Assembly: GCA_038120295.1 (NCBI GenBank)
Contig: JAYOLL010000001.1
Location: 248,001-312,000, forward strand
Length of the DNA: 64,000 nucleotides
Reading direction: 5' to 3'
DNA from: JAYOEY01 sp038120295
GTDB lineage: Bacteria > Pseudomonadota > Alphaproteobacteria > MPNO01 > UBA2964
Part shown: positions 41,089 to 50,248 of the stretch, one piece after another
How the letters are laid out: the number at the start of each line of letters is the position of its first letter
How positions within the stretch are numbered: position 1 is the first letter of the stretch
The notes under the pieces: generated by a model
Databases searched by the model: none
What the model was told of the DNA's origin: nothing
The model's input: the letters and a program-made list of their open reading frames with translations, nothing else
Program-made: the position numbers and the translations under genes

Positions 41089-42006
41089 GTGGATCGCTTG
41101 GCGGCTGCGGGGCGCTGGTTTTCAGGATTGCCGGGTGCCGTTCGCGGTGCGATCTGGATGTCGCTCGCCTGCCTCATGTTCGCCTGCATGTCCATGGTGG
41201 CGCGCGGACTGTCGACCGGGGCGTCGGACGACCTCCATGGGCTGGAGATCGCCTTTTTTCGCTCGCTGTTCGGATTTTTCGTCATCCTGCCCTACGGCAT
41301 ACGCGCCGGCCGGGAGCTATGGCGTACCTCTAATCATCGCCTTTATGTCGCGCGTGGGGCGTCGGGGGCGGGGTTCACGATTTTCTATTTCCCGGCCCTG
41401 GCGCTGATCCCGATCGCGGACGCGCAGGCATTGAGCTTTACCACCCCCCTGTTCGGCGTTCTGCTGGCCACAATCTTTCTTCGCGAAACGCTTCACCGGC
41501 ACCGGCTGGTCGCCGTCCTGATCGGGTTCACCGGTGCGCTTATCGTCATCCGGCCGGGGTTCGAACAGGTTGGTGCCGGCATGATCTTCGTATTGCTGTC
41601 CTCCCTGTCTGCGGGGATCAGCAGCAACCTCACCAAGTTCGCGACGCGAACGGACCCGCCCGACAAGGTCGTGTTCTATCACGCGCTCTACATGACGCCG
41701 ATGACGCTTGGGCCCGCCCTGTTTGTCTGGCAGTGGCCGACGCTGGAACAGCTTCTCTGGCTCGCGCTGATCGGTTTCCTGGCGACGCTGAACCAGCGCT
41801 GTCTTAGCCGCGCACTGGCAGCGGCTGACGCCACGGCGGTCCTGCCGTTTCTGTTCATGCGCCTGCCGTTCGCGGCAATCCTGGGATATACCGCGTTTGT
41901 GGAATTCCCCGGCCTGTTCGTGTGGATCGGGGGCGCCGTTATATTTGGCGCCGCGCTCTATTTGGCGCGGGGAGAAGCGCGCCTCGGCAGGCGCGTTTCG
42001 CTCTGA
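41089..42006 (+). CDS. DMT superfamily (EamA) transporter
   Basis: This 305-residue protein has ten predicted membrane helices in two EamA repeats; characteristic phrases are FFRSLFGFFVILPYG, ALALIPIADAQALSFTTPLFGVLLA and VGAVIF-like final helices. The start is GTG 41089, just after the upstream terminator, with AAAGG immediately before. The substrate is unknown. It converges on the TctA-TctB gene (3 bases between stops). Distinct from the EamA proteins at 5719 and 48924, with which it shares only the family pattern. Confidence 0.87.
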   Translation: MDRLAAAGRWFSGLPGAVRGAIWMSLACLMFACMSMVARGLSTGASDDLHGLEIAFFRSLFGFFVILPYGIRAGRELWRTSNHRLYVARGASGAGFTIFYFPALALIPIADAQALSFTTPLFGVLLATIFLRETLHRHRLVAVLIGFTGALIVIRPGFEQVGAGMIFVLLSSLSAGISSNLTKFATRTDPPDKVVFYHALYMTPMTLGPALFVWQWPTLEQLLWLALIGFLATLNQRCLSRALAAADATAVLPFLFMRLPFAAILGYTAFVEFPGLFVWIGGAVIFGAALYLARGEARLGRRVSL

Positions 42007-42009
42007 CGT

Positions 42010-44022
42010 CTATACGAAGAAGGATGGCAGCCACGGCGGTTCGTGCCACAGGACCGGGACGATCTCGTTAAACATCACAAGCAGGAAGACAATCGATCCG
42101 GTTACGTAGATTGCGATCGTCTTCCAGCCGAAATTGCCCCAGAACTTGAGATACAGCCCGACGAACAGGATCAGCGTCGGGAACTGGCCGATGGCGACGG
42201 TCGAAAAGAAAATGCCGAACATCCAGGACAGGAAGTACAGGCTTCGCATCAGGTACGACCGCTCAACTCCGACCATATCGGCCGGCGCGTTGCCGGACCG
42301 CATTAAGGCAAGACCCTTGAAGTCCGTTGTCACGGCACCGAGGGCGAGCAGGACTCCAACGATGGCGACAGTCTGCGGAAAGACGCGCGATGCGAAACCC
42401 CATTGGGTCGCCTCGTAGAAGCAATAGACGAACAGCGCGACGAGTATGACGGAGATTGGCGTGGATGCGGGAGGGCAGAGCTTGCCGCCTTCTTCGGCCA
42501 CGCCTGTTTCCGAAGGCGATTTTGGGCCGGCTTTTTCTTCCTCGCGGCGTTTTGCCCTCTGTTTTCGGATCGTCATCACGACGGTGATGACGGTGAGGGC
42601 GATGATCACCAGCACGATGGGGCGCGTGAAAGACCCCCAGCCATGCGTTTGCATCGACAGCGCCATGGCTTCTTCCATGATCTTGCCGAGGACAAAACCG
42701 AGCACAATGGGCGGGCGCGGCCAGCCGCCGAGCTTCATGAAATAGCCGATCACGCCGAAGATCAGCAGCATGATCCAGTTGCCCAGAGATCCTGCGCCGA
42801 CCCAGGCGCCCATGAAGACGAACAGCAGGATGGCTGGCACGATGATGTGTCCCTGGAGGTAGGTGACCTTCGACACCTGGCTTCCCCAGAGCAGCAGCGC
42901 CGCGGCACCGGCGACGTTGGCGAGCACCAGGGTCCATACCAGGGTGAAGGTGATATTCAGCTTGTCTGTCAGCAGCATTGGGCCGGGTTCGAGCCCCTGG
43001 ATGAAGAATGCGCTGAGCAGGATCGCCATCGAGGCGCTTCCCGGGATTGCGAAAGCGATGGTGGGCAGCAGGGCGCCGCCTTTCATGGCGTTGTTGGCGG
43101 CTTCCGGCGCGATGACGCCGCGAACGTCGCCGGTGCCGAAGGTCTCTGAGTTCTTTTCGCTCTGCGCTGCGTGACCGTAGGCGACCCAGTCGACGATGGA
43201 GCCGCCAAGCCCCGGCAGCATGCCGATATAGACTCCAATGGCAGTGCAGCGGAGCGCCAGCCACCAGTGCTTGGCGGCATCCTTCATTCCGTTCAGGATT
43301 CCGCTTGTTTCTACCTCGTCCTTATGGACGCGTGAAATAGAGGTGTTGCGGACGGCAAGTTCGAGCACTTCCGGGATCGCGAAAAGTCCCAGTACGTAGG
43401 GAACGATGGGCAGACCTTCGAGCAGGAAGTTGAATCCGAACCAGTATCGCCGGACGCCGCCGAATTCCGCGAAGCCGATGGTCGCCAGCAAAAGGCCGAA
43501 GCAGGCGGCAGCCGTGCCCTTGAAGATCGACCGGCCGCTGAGCGCCGCGACCATGGTCAGTCCGAGAACCGCAAGAGCGAAGAATTCAGGCTCCGAGAAA
43601 GAGAGGATGATCGGACGGACCAGCGGGATTGAGGCCGCCAGAAATACCGCGCCGATAACGCCGCCAAACATGGAAACCGTATAGGCGGCGCCGAGCGCAC
43701 GGGATGCCTCGCCGCGCTGCGCCATGGGGTAACCGTCGAGAATTGTCGCTTGGGAGGCTGCTGTTCCGGGGATACCAAGCAGCACGGAGGACAGCGTATC
43801 CGCCGTCGTGGTCACCGCGTACATGCCGAGAATGAACGAGAAGGCGACCTGCGGTTCCATGCCGAAGGTAAAGGGCAGGATAATCGCCATACCGACCAGG
43901 CCGCCGAGGCCTGGCACAGCGCCAAAAAACATGCCGATAGCGACGCCCAGCAGCATGTAGCCCGGGGCGGGCCAAATGAGGACGAGCCGCAGCCCATCCA
44001 GTATGGCTTCCATGAAAGTCAT
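42010..44022 (-). CDS. Tripartite tricarboxylate transporter permease, TctA-TctB fusion
   Basis: The 670-residue membrane protein joins a TctA large permease (residues 1 to about 490) and a TctB-like four-helix small permease (about 510-670), linked by a charged Lys/Arg/Glu-rich stretch. TctA motifs: VPGLGGLVGMAIILPFTF, LLGIPGTAASQATILDGYPMA, and GVIAPEAANNAMKGGALLPT. In most TTT systems these are separate genes. The permease imports a carboxylate handed over by TctC, encoded 85 bases upstream. The transported acid may be the precursor of the ring-cleavage genes that follow. Confidence 0.93.
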   Translation of the reverse strand: MTFMEAILDGLRLVLIWPAPGYMLLGVAIGMFFGAVPGLGGLVGMAIILPFTFGMEPQVAFSFILGMYAVTTTADTLSSVLLGIPGTAASQATILDGYPMAQRGEASRALGAAYTVSMFGGVIGAVFLAASIPLVRPIILSFSEPEFFALAVLGLTMVAALSGRSIFKGTAAACFGLLLATIGFAEFGGVRRYWFGFNFLLEGLPIVPYVLGLFAIPEVLELAVRNTSISRVHKDEVETSGILNGMKDAAKHWWLALRCTAIGVYIGMLPGLGGSIVDWVAYGHAAQSEKNSETFGTGDVRGVIAPEAANNAMKGGALLPTIAFAIPGSASMAILLSAFFIQGLEPGPMLLTDKLNITFTLVWTLVLANVAGAAALLLWGSQVSKVTYLQGHIIVPAILLFVFMGAWVGAGSLGNWIMLLIFGVIGYFMKLGGWPRPPIVLGFVLGKIMEEAMALSMQTHGWGSFTRPIVLVIIALTVITVVMTIRKQRAKRREEEKAGPKSPSETGVAEEGGKLCPPASTPISVILVALFVYCFYEATQWGFASRVFPQTVAIVGVLLALGAVTTDFKGLALMRSGNAPADMVGVERSYLMRSLYFLSWMFGIFFSTVAIGQFPTLILFVGLYLKFWGNFGWKTIAIYVTGSIVFLLVMFNEIVPVLWHEPPWLPSFFV

Positions 44023-44050
44023 GACGGTCTATTCCCGGATATCCGTGGTA

Positions 44051-44090
44051 ACGACGAAGAGGGGACGCCCGGATGGACGTCCCCTGTCGT
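44051..44090 (-). promoter_or_regulatory. Stem-loop between TctC and TctA-TctB genes
   Basis: AGGGGACG (44060-44067) pairs with CGTCCCCT (44078-44085); outside this ACGAC (44051-44055) pairs with GTCGT (44086-44090), leaving a four-base bulge. No T-tract. Position between binding-protein and permease genes parallels the TRAP locus. Confidence 0.55.
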
Positions 44091-44107
44091 TCGGTAAAGC
44101 AGTCCGA

Positions 44108-45208
44108 TCAGCCCTTGGCTGCGTTCGCGTAGTCCAGAAGGAACTGTTGCAGCGCCGGATCGACTTCGACGATTTCCTTGATGAACGACTGCGCTTTCGC
44201 GCCGTCGAATCCGTCGAATGCGCTTCCGTTAACCTTGGAGTACTCCTTGAGGAACTCGGGGTCCTTCATGGTCTTTAACCAGGCCGCACGCATTTCGTTG
44301 ACGATCTTGGGGTCGGTGCCTGCCCGGAACACGATGATGCGCAGCATTTCGCGCGAAGCGCCGATCGTCCGGATGGCATTCCACAGCATCTTGTCCGGCC
44401 GTTTACCCTTGCCGAATTTCTCCTCGTAGACTTCCTGGAAGCTCGGAATGTCCTTCGGAACCGAAGAAGAATGCAGGATCGTGTTGTTCGGACCCGGCGA
44501 ACCGATATGCCAGGCCGGAACCGAAATGCCCGGCTTGATCAACTGGCTCATGACCCGACCGTAGTACCCTGCGAGAGAATCGGCGGTCATATCGAGCTCG
44601 TCCTTGAGGATCGCCGCGCGGATCTTGCCGCCGGTCTTGTAGCCGGTGACGTGCTTGAGCGGAATCTTCAGCGCCTCGAAGATAAGCCGGGTGCGGAGAT
44701 CCTTGGAACTCGTCGGGCCGTGTCCGCCGGATCGGATCGGATGATCCGAATTGAACAGCAGGTCCTTGTAGCTATTGATCGTCTTGCCCGGGATGGCGTC
44801 CTTGCGCACATGGGCGATGGTCTGCTGCGCCACGGCGCCGACATACATGAACTTCGACAGGTCGACGCGCAGTTCCGGCGCCTTCATGACCTGCGCCATG
44901 ATCGGGATCGTGAACACGCCCATCATGGAGCCGTTGGTCTTGCCGGCTTCTCCGAGGAAGTTCGCGCCGACAGAGCCGCCCGCGCCCGAAACATGGCGGT
45001 AGATCAGCCGCGGTTTGCCGTCGAGATGCTTGATGACATGGCGCATGACCATCCGCGCCTGGATGTCGGTGTTGCCGCCGGCACCGTAATTGATGATGAC
45101 GTTGACGCGTTTGCCCTTGAAGAACTGAGCGTCGGCGGCGGTCGAAAAGCCCGCAATGGCGAGCACGCCGGCAATGGCAGAAATGGTTGTGGTTCTGATG
45201 AATTTCAT
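44108..45208 (-). CDS. Tripartite tricarboxylate transporter binding protein (TctC/Bug family)
   Basis: This 366-residue periplasmic binding protein starts with a signal peptide (cleavage near ADA-QF, residue 28). Bug features: GKRVNVIINYGAGGNTDIQARMVMRHV with the carboxylate-binding first loop, SGAGGSVGANFL, and the second lobe from about 130. ATG 45208 follows GGGAGG; a start 15 codons upstream lacks such a site. Bug proteins bind carboxylated or amide compounds and are enriched near aromatic-degradation genes, as here. Confidence 0.93.
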   Translation of the reverse strand: MKFIRTTTISAIAGVLAIAGFSTAADAQFFKGKRVNVIINYGAGGNTDIQARMVMRHVIKHLDGKPRLIYRHVSGAGGSVGANFLGEAGKTNGSMMGVFTIPIMAQVMKAPELRVDLSKFMYVGAVAQQTIAHVRKDAIPGKTINSYKDLLFNSDHPIRSGGHGPTSSKDLRTRLIFEALKIPLKHVTGYKTGGKIRAAILKDELDMTADSLAGYYGRVMSQLIKPGISVPAWHIGSPGPNNTILHSSSVPKDIPSFQEVYEEKFGKGKRPDKMLWNAIRTIGASREMLRIIVFRAGTDPKIVNEMRAAWLKTMKDPEFLKEYSKVNGSAFDGFDGAKAQSFIKEIVEVDPALQQFLLDYANAAKG

Positions 45209-45284
45209 GTCGCGAATCCTCCCATCGAATTCGTTATTGGTGAGCCCTTGCAACGAAAATTCGGTATTTCGCTGCGGCGTCAGG

Positions 45285-45321
45285 AAAACGCGTCCGGTTG
45301 TTGATTTAATCGAAGGACGCG
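45285..45321 (-). terminator. Possible intrinsic terminator downstream of the dioxygenase gene
   Basis: Read on the minus strand, 7-bp arms (45321-45315 and 45295-45289) with a 19-base loop are followed by TTTT. It lies about 100 bases after the VOC gene stop and upstream of tctC, so it would separate the two transcripts. Confidence 0.4.
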
Positions 45322-45421
45322 GTTTCTGACAAAAAGGCTACGCGATGGCGGTCAGCCATGCAAGGAAGGATCAGGAACAAATATCGCAGGCAGGAAAGAT
45401 AACGCCCGTATCGAGGCGGCG

Positions 45422-46330
45422 TTATTCGACCGGCACGCCGGGCGGTTGTGGGTTGCCGTGCATCGCTTCGCGGATTTTTTCGTTAGGGGGAGGGGCAAAA
45501 CCCCACCGGTCGGGGCCGGACACGCGTTGCGCCCAGTCGTCGGGGCCTCCAACCTCGTAACTATCGTCGACCTGGTCCACCTCTGCGGTGTATTCCACCA
45601 CCAGCCCGTTGGGTTCGCGGAAGTAGGTGAAGATATTGTTGCCTGGCCCGTGACGCCCAACGCCCCAGTCAACCTCGAAGCCTTTCTGTTTCAGGCGGCC
45701 GGCGCCGCGCATCAGCGCGTCGAAATCGGGCACCTCGAACGCCGTATGGTTGAGCGACGGTCCGCCCATCTTGGCGAAGGCGATCGAGTGATGATCCATG
45801 CTGCAGCGAATGAAATTCATCCGGGCGGTCTTGTCGCTGAGCCTGAATCCCAGCGCGTCGCAGAACCAGTCGGTCTGATCGTCGACTTTCTCCGAGTTAA
45901 GCACGACGTGGCTGAGCTTGAACGGGCGGTCCGCCGCCATGGTCGTATCGGGATGTTCTGCGACGTCCGAACTGACCGCGTAGGAAAGCCCATCCCTGTC
46001 CGTAAAGGAAAAACCGTACCCGCCGCCCGGTGACGCCAGCGGGGCGGGATCGCCCGCGAGGGAGACCCCGAGCCCGCCCAGTTTAGCATGCAGGGAGTCG
46101 ACGTCTGCCTTGCTGTCGGCGGCGAAATTGACCTGCTTGACGGTGGCGTCGGGCCCTTCATGCAGGACGACGATGTGATGCTCGGCGCCGGTCGCCCGGA
46201 AATAATGCGCCCCGTCACGAACCTCGACCGGGTCGAGACCCCAGAGTTTCTCGTAAAACTTCGCCGAGGTTTCGACATCAGGAAGGCTGTATTCGATGCT
46301 TCTCAGTCCGGTCACGCGAGGGACAGCCAT
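45422..46330 (-). CDS. VOC family extradiol-type ring-cleavage dioxygenase
   Basis: A 302-residue two-module glyoxalase-fold protein of the type I extradiol dioxygenase class. The C-terminal module has the expected 2-His-1-Glu iron ligands: His141 (LSHVVLNS), His195 (LNHTAFEV) and Glu246 (VVEYTAE). Aromatic or catecholic substrates are typical of the fold. ATG 46330 follows GGAGA; a much longer upstream frame is antisense of the neighbouring gene. It is divergent from an FAH-family hydrolase, the usual partner for processing meta-cleavage products. Confidence 0.87.
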   Translation of the reverse strand: MAVPRVTGLRSIEYSLPDVETSAKFYEKLWGLDPVEVRDGAHYFRATGAEHHIVVLHEGPDATVKQVNFAADSKADVDSLHAKLGGLGVSLAGDPAPLASPGGGYGFSFTDRDGLSYAVSSDVAEHPDTTMAADRPFKLSHVVLNSEKVDDQTDWFCDALGFRLSDKTARMNFIRCSMDHHSIAFAKMGGPSLNHTAFEVPDFDALMRGAGRLKQKGFEVDWGVGRHGPGNNIFTYFREPNGLVVEYTAEVDQVDDSYEVGGPDDWAQRVSGPDRWGFAPPPNEKIREAMHGNPQPPGVPVE

Positions 46331-46523
46331 TTCATTCTCCGCTGGATAAGATCTTTTCGCCGGAATGGTAATTTGCGGCAGACCTGCTGCCAACATCGAA
46401 GTAGGTCTAATAAGGGCTGGGTCAATTGAGGAAGTCGCCCTACCCGGAAAAAACAAGCCGGTGTATATTCCGGCGCGTCTAGATACGAAGAAACCCGTAA
46501 CGAGAAATCTGGGAGACCCGAGA

Positions 46524-47396
46524 ATGAAGCTTTGCCGTTTTGATGAGGACCGCCTCGGCGTCGTGATCGGCGACACGATCCACGACATCACCGATATCCA
46601 GAACGAGATCCGCGCGAAGGCGCGCTACGATATGCTGGGAGACCCGGTAATTGCGGCGCTGCCCGAGTATCGTGCGAAGATGGAAGAGGTCGCCAAATCG
46701 GCGCCGACGAAGAACGTTTCGGAGGTTTTCCTGCTGCCGCCCGTGGCGCGTCCCAGCAAGATCATGGCCGCGCCGATCAATTACGAGGCCCATATCGCCG
46801 AGATGAAGGCGCAGCCGCACGTGACCGGCGAAGACAAGGGACCGACCCGCCCGTCCGGCATCCAGAACCAGGGCATCTTCCTGAAATCGAACTCGGCCGT
46901 CGTGGGGGCGAGCGAAGGCGTTGCCATCCGTTTCCCCGACCGGCGCAATGATCATGAAGTCGAGTTTGTCATGATCATCGGCAAGCAGGGCAGCCGGGTG
47001 AAAAAGGAAAATGCGATGGATTACATCGCCGGCTATACGCTCGGGCTCGACATGACGGTCCGCGGCGTCGAAGACCGCTCGTTCCGCAAATCCTGCGACG
47101 GCTACGCCCCGCTCGGCCCGTATTTCGTCACCGCGGACGAAATCCCCGATCCCAACAACGTCCCGTTCACGGTTCACCTGAACGGCAAGCTGCAGCAGGA
47201 CGCGCACACAAAGGACCTGATTTTCGACTGCCAGCGGCTGATCGAGTTCGCCTCGGAATTCTATACGATCTATCCGGGCGATGTCCTGTTCACCGGTTCT
47301 CCGCCTGGCGTTTCCGAAGTGCATCCCGGCGACGAGATGCATTGCGCCTGCGACTATATCGGCGAAATGAAGGTGATGGTCCGCGAGGCCGAATAG
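46524..47396 (+). CDS. Fumarylacetoacetate hydrolase family protein
   Basis: The 290-residue protein has the FAH C-terminal fold: PPVARPSKIMAAPINYEAH, GIFLKSNSAVVG, metal-binding Glu residues in DHEVEFVMIIGK and an Asp in LGLDMTVRG, followed by FTGSPPGV. Family members hydrolyse or decarboxylate/hydrate 2-oxo-dienoates such as meta-cleavage products. ATG 46524 follows GGGAG. It is the first gene of a plus-strand unit with a quinone-reductase-like MDR and rhodanese, divergent from the dioxygenase gene. Confidence 0.92.
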   Translation: MKLCRFDEDRLGVVIGDTIHDITDIQNEIRAKARYDMLGDPVIAALPEYRAKMEEVAKSAPTKNVSEVFLLPPVARPSKIMAAPINYEAHIAEMKAQPHVTGEDKGPTRPSGIQNQGIFLKSNSAVVGASEGVAIRFPDRRNDHEVEFVMIIGKQGSRVKKENAMDYIAGYTLGLDMTVRGVEDRSFRKSCDGYAPLGPYFVTADEIPDPNNVPFTVHLNGKLQQDAHTKDLIFDCQRLIEFASEFYTIYPGDVLFTGSPPGVSEVHPGDEMHCACDYIGEMKVMVREAE

Positions 47397-47427
47397 CCCG
47401 TAACCACCGGCTCCGGGACCAGTCGCG

Positions 47428-48432
47428 ATGAAGGCAGCCATATTTCATGAGTTCGGTCCGCCCGAGGTCCTGAAATACGAAGACGTGCCGGATCCGGTCC
47501 CCGGACCGGGCGAGATCGTCGTCGCCGTGCATGCGGTAACGGTAAACCGCTCGCTCGACTGTATGGTGCGCGAGGGGCATCCCAGCCAGGCGCGGCGCAA
47601 CGTCAAGCCGCCGCATGTCTCCGGCGTCGATCCGGCGGGAGTCGTCCATGCGGTGGGAGAGGGCGTTTCGTCTCCTGCCGTCGGCGACCGCGTCGCCTGC
47701 CTGTCGCACTGTCCCGGTGGCGGCATGCTCGGCGTCGCCTGCTGGGGCGGGTATGCGGACTACGTCAAAATCTGCGCCGATCAGGCTGTGCGGATTCCGG
47801 ACAATCTGGATTTCGGAGAAGCCGCTGCCGTGCTCCGGCACGGGCCGATGGCGCATAACCTTCTGTTCGATCTGGCTGATCTGAAATCCGGCGAGTCCGT
47901 TCTCGTGATGGGAGCGGCTGGCGGTCTGGGGTCGACCGGCATCCAGATATGCAAGAATGTCGGCGCCCGGGTCATCTGCGCCGCCGGTTCGGACGAGCGC
48001 GTACAGGTGGGGCTCGATTTCGGCGCGGATCGCGGCGTCAATTACAACACCCACGATCTGACCGAAGAGGTCATGAAGTTCACCGACGGCGAAGGGGTGA
48101 ACGTTGTCTTCGAGAACATTTCCAACCCCGTAACCTGGCCCAGGGCGCTCGCTTCCATGGCCATGTACGGGCGTATGGTGACGGCCGGCGCGCATGGCGG
48201 CGGCAAGGTCGAACTCGACTGCGGCATTCTTTATCACCGAAATCTGAAGATCATGGGGGGCACCGGAAACAGCGAGCGAAACGTGGAAGACACCGTGAAA
48301 GCGGCGGCTTCGGGCGGGCTGCGTGCCAGTATCCAGGTGGTGCTTCCCCTGAGCCAGGCCGCAGAGGGTCACAGAATCATGGAAAGCGGCGTCCCGCATG
48401 GTAAGATCGTTCTGGACCCGACACTCGGATAA
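47428..48432 (+). CDS. MDR family quinone oxidoreductase-like protein
   Basis: This 334-residue medium-chain dehydrogenase/reductase has the N-terminal GroES-like domain (GPPEVLKYEDVPDPVPGPGEI, SGVDPAGVVHAVGEGV) and the Rossmann domain with GAAGGLGSTGIQICKNVGARVI (about 170-190). The four structural-zinc Cys are absent, pointing to the quinone reductase/enoyl reductase branch. Cys-rich CLSHC occurs near residue 90 but does not match the zinc loop. It lies 31 bases after the FAH gene. Its stop codon falls in a 19-bp tandem duplication. Confidence 0.88.
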   Translation: MKAAIFHEFGPPEVLKYEDVPDPVPGPGEIVVAVHAVTVNRSLDCMVREGHPSQARRNVKPPHVSGVDPAGVVHAVGEGVSSPAVGDRVACLSHCPGGGMLGVACWGGYADYVKICADQAVRIPDNLDFGEAAAVLRHGPMAHNLLFDLADLKSGESVLVMGAAGGLGSTGIQICKNVGARVICAAGSDERVQVGLDFGADRGVNYNTHDLTEEVMKFTDGEGVNVVFENISNPVTWPRALASMAMYGRMVTAGAHGGGKVELDCGILYHRNLKIMGGTGNSERNVEDTVKAAASGGLRASIQVVLPLSQAAEGHRIMESGVPHGKIVLDPTLG

Positions 48433-48463
48433 AGGCTGTTCGATCGGATAAAGGCTGTTCGAT
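48425..48463. repeat. Two-copy 19-bp tandem duplication across a gene junction
   Basis: Bases 48426-48444 are repeated exactly at 48445-48463; one more base on the left also matches. The first copy contains the TAA stop of the quinone reductase-like gene and the second supplies the first two bases of the rhodanese ATG (48462). A replication-slippage origin is likely. Confidence 0.95.
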
Positions 48464-48905
48464 GCGCTTGTTTTTTCGTTCGTGGATTTTTTTGGCGGCA
48501 CTCGCCGCATTTTTCCCCGGAAGCCCAACTCTTGCCGCTGAAGTTATTTCGGTCAAAGAAGCTCATGAACGGGCGCTGAAGAAGGAAATCGTCCTCGTCG
48601 ATGTCAGATCTATCGACGAATGGCGGGATACCGCCATCCCCGAGGGCGGGATTCCCATTTCGATCCATCACCCCGGCGGGATGCAGGGATTCATCGAAAC
48701 AGTACGCAAGGCGCTGGATAACGATTTCGGCAAACCGGTGGCGCTGATCTGCCGCTATGGCGTGCGTTCCACCCGGGCGCAATGGGCGCTCGAAGAGGCT
48801 GGTTTCAAGAAGGTTCTAAATGTTCGGGAAGGCCTGAAGGGCAACGTCATCGACGGGTCAGGCTGGTTCGACGCCAAGCTGCCGATGGTGCCTTACAAGC
48901 GGTAA
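48462..48905 (+). CDS. Periplasmic rhodanese-domain protein
   Basis: A 147-residue single-domain rhodanese. The first 26 residues form a signal peptide (LAALAAFFPGSPTLAA-EV), and the mature part has VLVDVRSIDEW and the active-site loop CRYGVRST with the persulfide-forming Cys near residue 99. Exported rhodaneses move sulfur or serve in envelope stress; no substrate can be named. The ATG overlaps the second copy of a tandem repeat, so its translation initiation region is recent. It ends 18 bases before a convergent DMT carrier gene. Confidence 0.9.
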   Translation: MRLFFRSWIFLAALAAFFPGSPTLAAEVISVKEAHERALKKEIVLVDVRSIDEWRDTAIPEGGIPISIHHPGGMQGFIETVRKALDNDFGKPVALICRYGVRSTRAQWALEEAGFKKVLNVREGLKGNVIDGSGWFDAKLPMVPYKR

Positions 48906-48923
48906 AATCGCCGTTTTTCGCGA

Positions 48924-49835
48924 TTACTGACGATTCTGGGCCAGCGTCACCAGCGCTATGCCGCCGAGGATCAGCACGAGCCCGCCGCCCAGGGTCGGCG
49001 TCAACGCCTCTCCCTGAAAAAGAACGCTGATCGTGAGCGCGACCACCGGTCCGCCAAGCAGACCCACAGATGTGGTTACCGCGCCCAGACGCTGGATCGT
49101 GCTGGCGACCGCCCACATCGCGACAGCCGTACCGATCACCCCGCCATACCCCACCAGGGCGAACATCGGGGTATCGGCGCTCCAGTCGCTTCGCGGTTCA
49201 AGGAACAGGGCGAAGGGCAGGGCGACGATGGTTGCCACCAGCAATTGCCAGGGGCCGAGCTGTAGCGGCGTCAGGTTCCATCTGTGCCGACGCATCTGGA
49301 TTATGGCGATCGACCACGACATGGCCGCAAGCAGACACAAACCGTTGCCAAGCAGCGTGTCGGGGTCACTCCAGTCGAAGCCGGCCGGATTGAACAGGAC
49401 GAAGAGGCCGCCCAGGCCCAGCGCCAGGCCGGAGGAACGCAAAAACGTCAGGCGTGCTCCCAGGAACAGGACCGCTACCGGAGTCACGAAGAGAGGCGTC
49501 AGGTAGGCCAGCAGGGCGCCCCGGCCCGCCGGGACGAACTGCACGGCGTAATGCACCAGAGAGACGTATAATCCCATCATGCATATGCCGACGCTCAGGA
49601 TGGCCGGCATATCCTGACGGGAAGGGAAACGCAGCCGTCCTGTTGCGGCCAGAATGGCGAACAGGACAACAGCCCCGATGAATACGCGTGTCGTCGCGAA
49701 CCAGAGGGGCGGCAGATACTCGACACCCTCGCGCATGACCGGCCACAGCCCGCCATAGGAAAACACGGCGAGAGTGAGAAAGGCGAAACCGGCGGAGTTA
49801 CCACCGGTTACCGGGGGAGTATTCTTGTCGTTCAT
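48924..49835 (-). CDS. DMT superfamily (EamA) transporter
   Basis: A 303-residue, ten-helix EamA carrier; first helix from about residue 16 (FAFLTLAVFSYGGLWPV), with the GAVTTSVGLLGGPVVALTISVLF helix near the end. ATG 49835 opens MNDKNTPPVTGG before the first helix; a farther upstream start would add 37 polar residues unlike the family. It is divergent from the DUF1330 gene. Third EamA-type carrier in the window, indicating heavy investment in metabolite export. Confidence 0.86.
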   Translation of the reverse strand: MNDKNTPPVTGGNSAGFAFLTLAVFSYGGLWPVMREGVEYLPPLWFATTRVFIGAVVLFAILAATGRLRFPSRQDMPAILSVGICMMGLYVSLVHYAVQFVPAGRGALLAYLTPLFVTPVAVLFLGARLTFLRSSGLALGLGGLFVLFNPAGFDWSDPDTLLGNGLCLLAAMSWSIAIIQMRRHRWNLTPLQLGPWQLLVATIVALPFALFLEPRSDWSADTPMFALVGYGGVIGTAVAMWAVASTIQRLGAVTTSVGLLGGPVVALTISVLFQGEALTPTLGGGLVLILGGIALVTLAQNRQ

Positions 49836-49951
49836 TGATGTACGTCCGGGCAAATCTGCGGCAACATGCACAGCACTGCCTTGCCTGACAACAGGGAGGT
49901 TTCGATGAAGGGCTGTTTTGTCGTCAACCGGTCCGAGAGGGGGCACTCCTG

Positions 49952-50248
49952 ATGGTTTCCTGGTACATCACCTATCGTGTGACGCTGACCGGCGATCCCG
50001 CCGTAATGGCGGAATATTCGTCGAAGGTAAACGCGACGATCGAACTCTACGGGGGGCGCAAAATCGTGCGCACCGACGATATCGCCGTCATCGAGGGCGA
50101 CTGGGACCCGGAACGGATGACGGTCATCGAGTTTCCAGACAGGGCAGCGGCTTTGCGCTGGTACAACTCGCCCGAATACGCACCGCTAAAGGAGATGCGT
50201 CACGGCGTTTCCACCGCCAACGCGATTATCGTCGACAGTATGGAATAG
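49952..50248 (+). CDS. DUF1330 family protein
   Basis: The 98-residue protein has the dimeric alpha/beta ferredoxin-like DUF1330 features: WYITYRVTLTGDP, YGGRKIVRTDDIAVIEGDWDPERMTVIEFP and a WYNSPEYAPL motif, common to this stress- and monooxygenase-like family. No biochemical function is established. A run of G precedes the ATG. Its stop abuts the end of the convergent molybdoenzyme gene. Confidence 0.88.
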   Translation: MVSWYITYRVTLTGDPAVMAEYSSKVNATIELYGGRKIVRTDDIAVIEGDWDPERMTVIEFPDRAAALRWYNSPEYAPLKEMRHGVSTANAIIVDSME

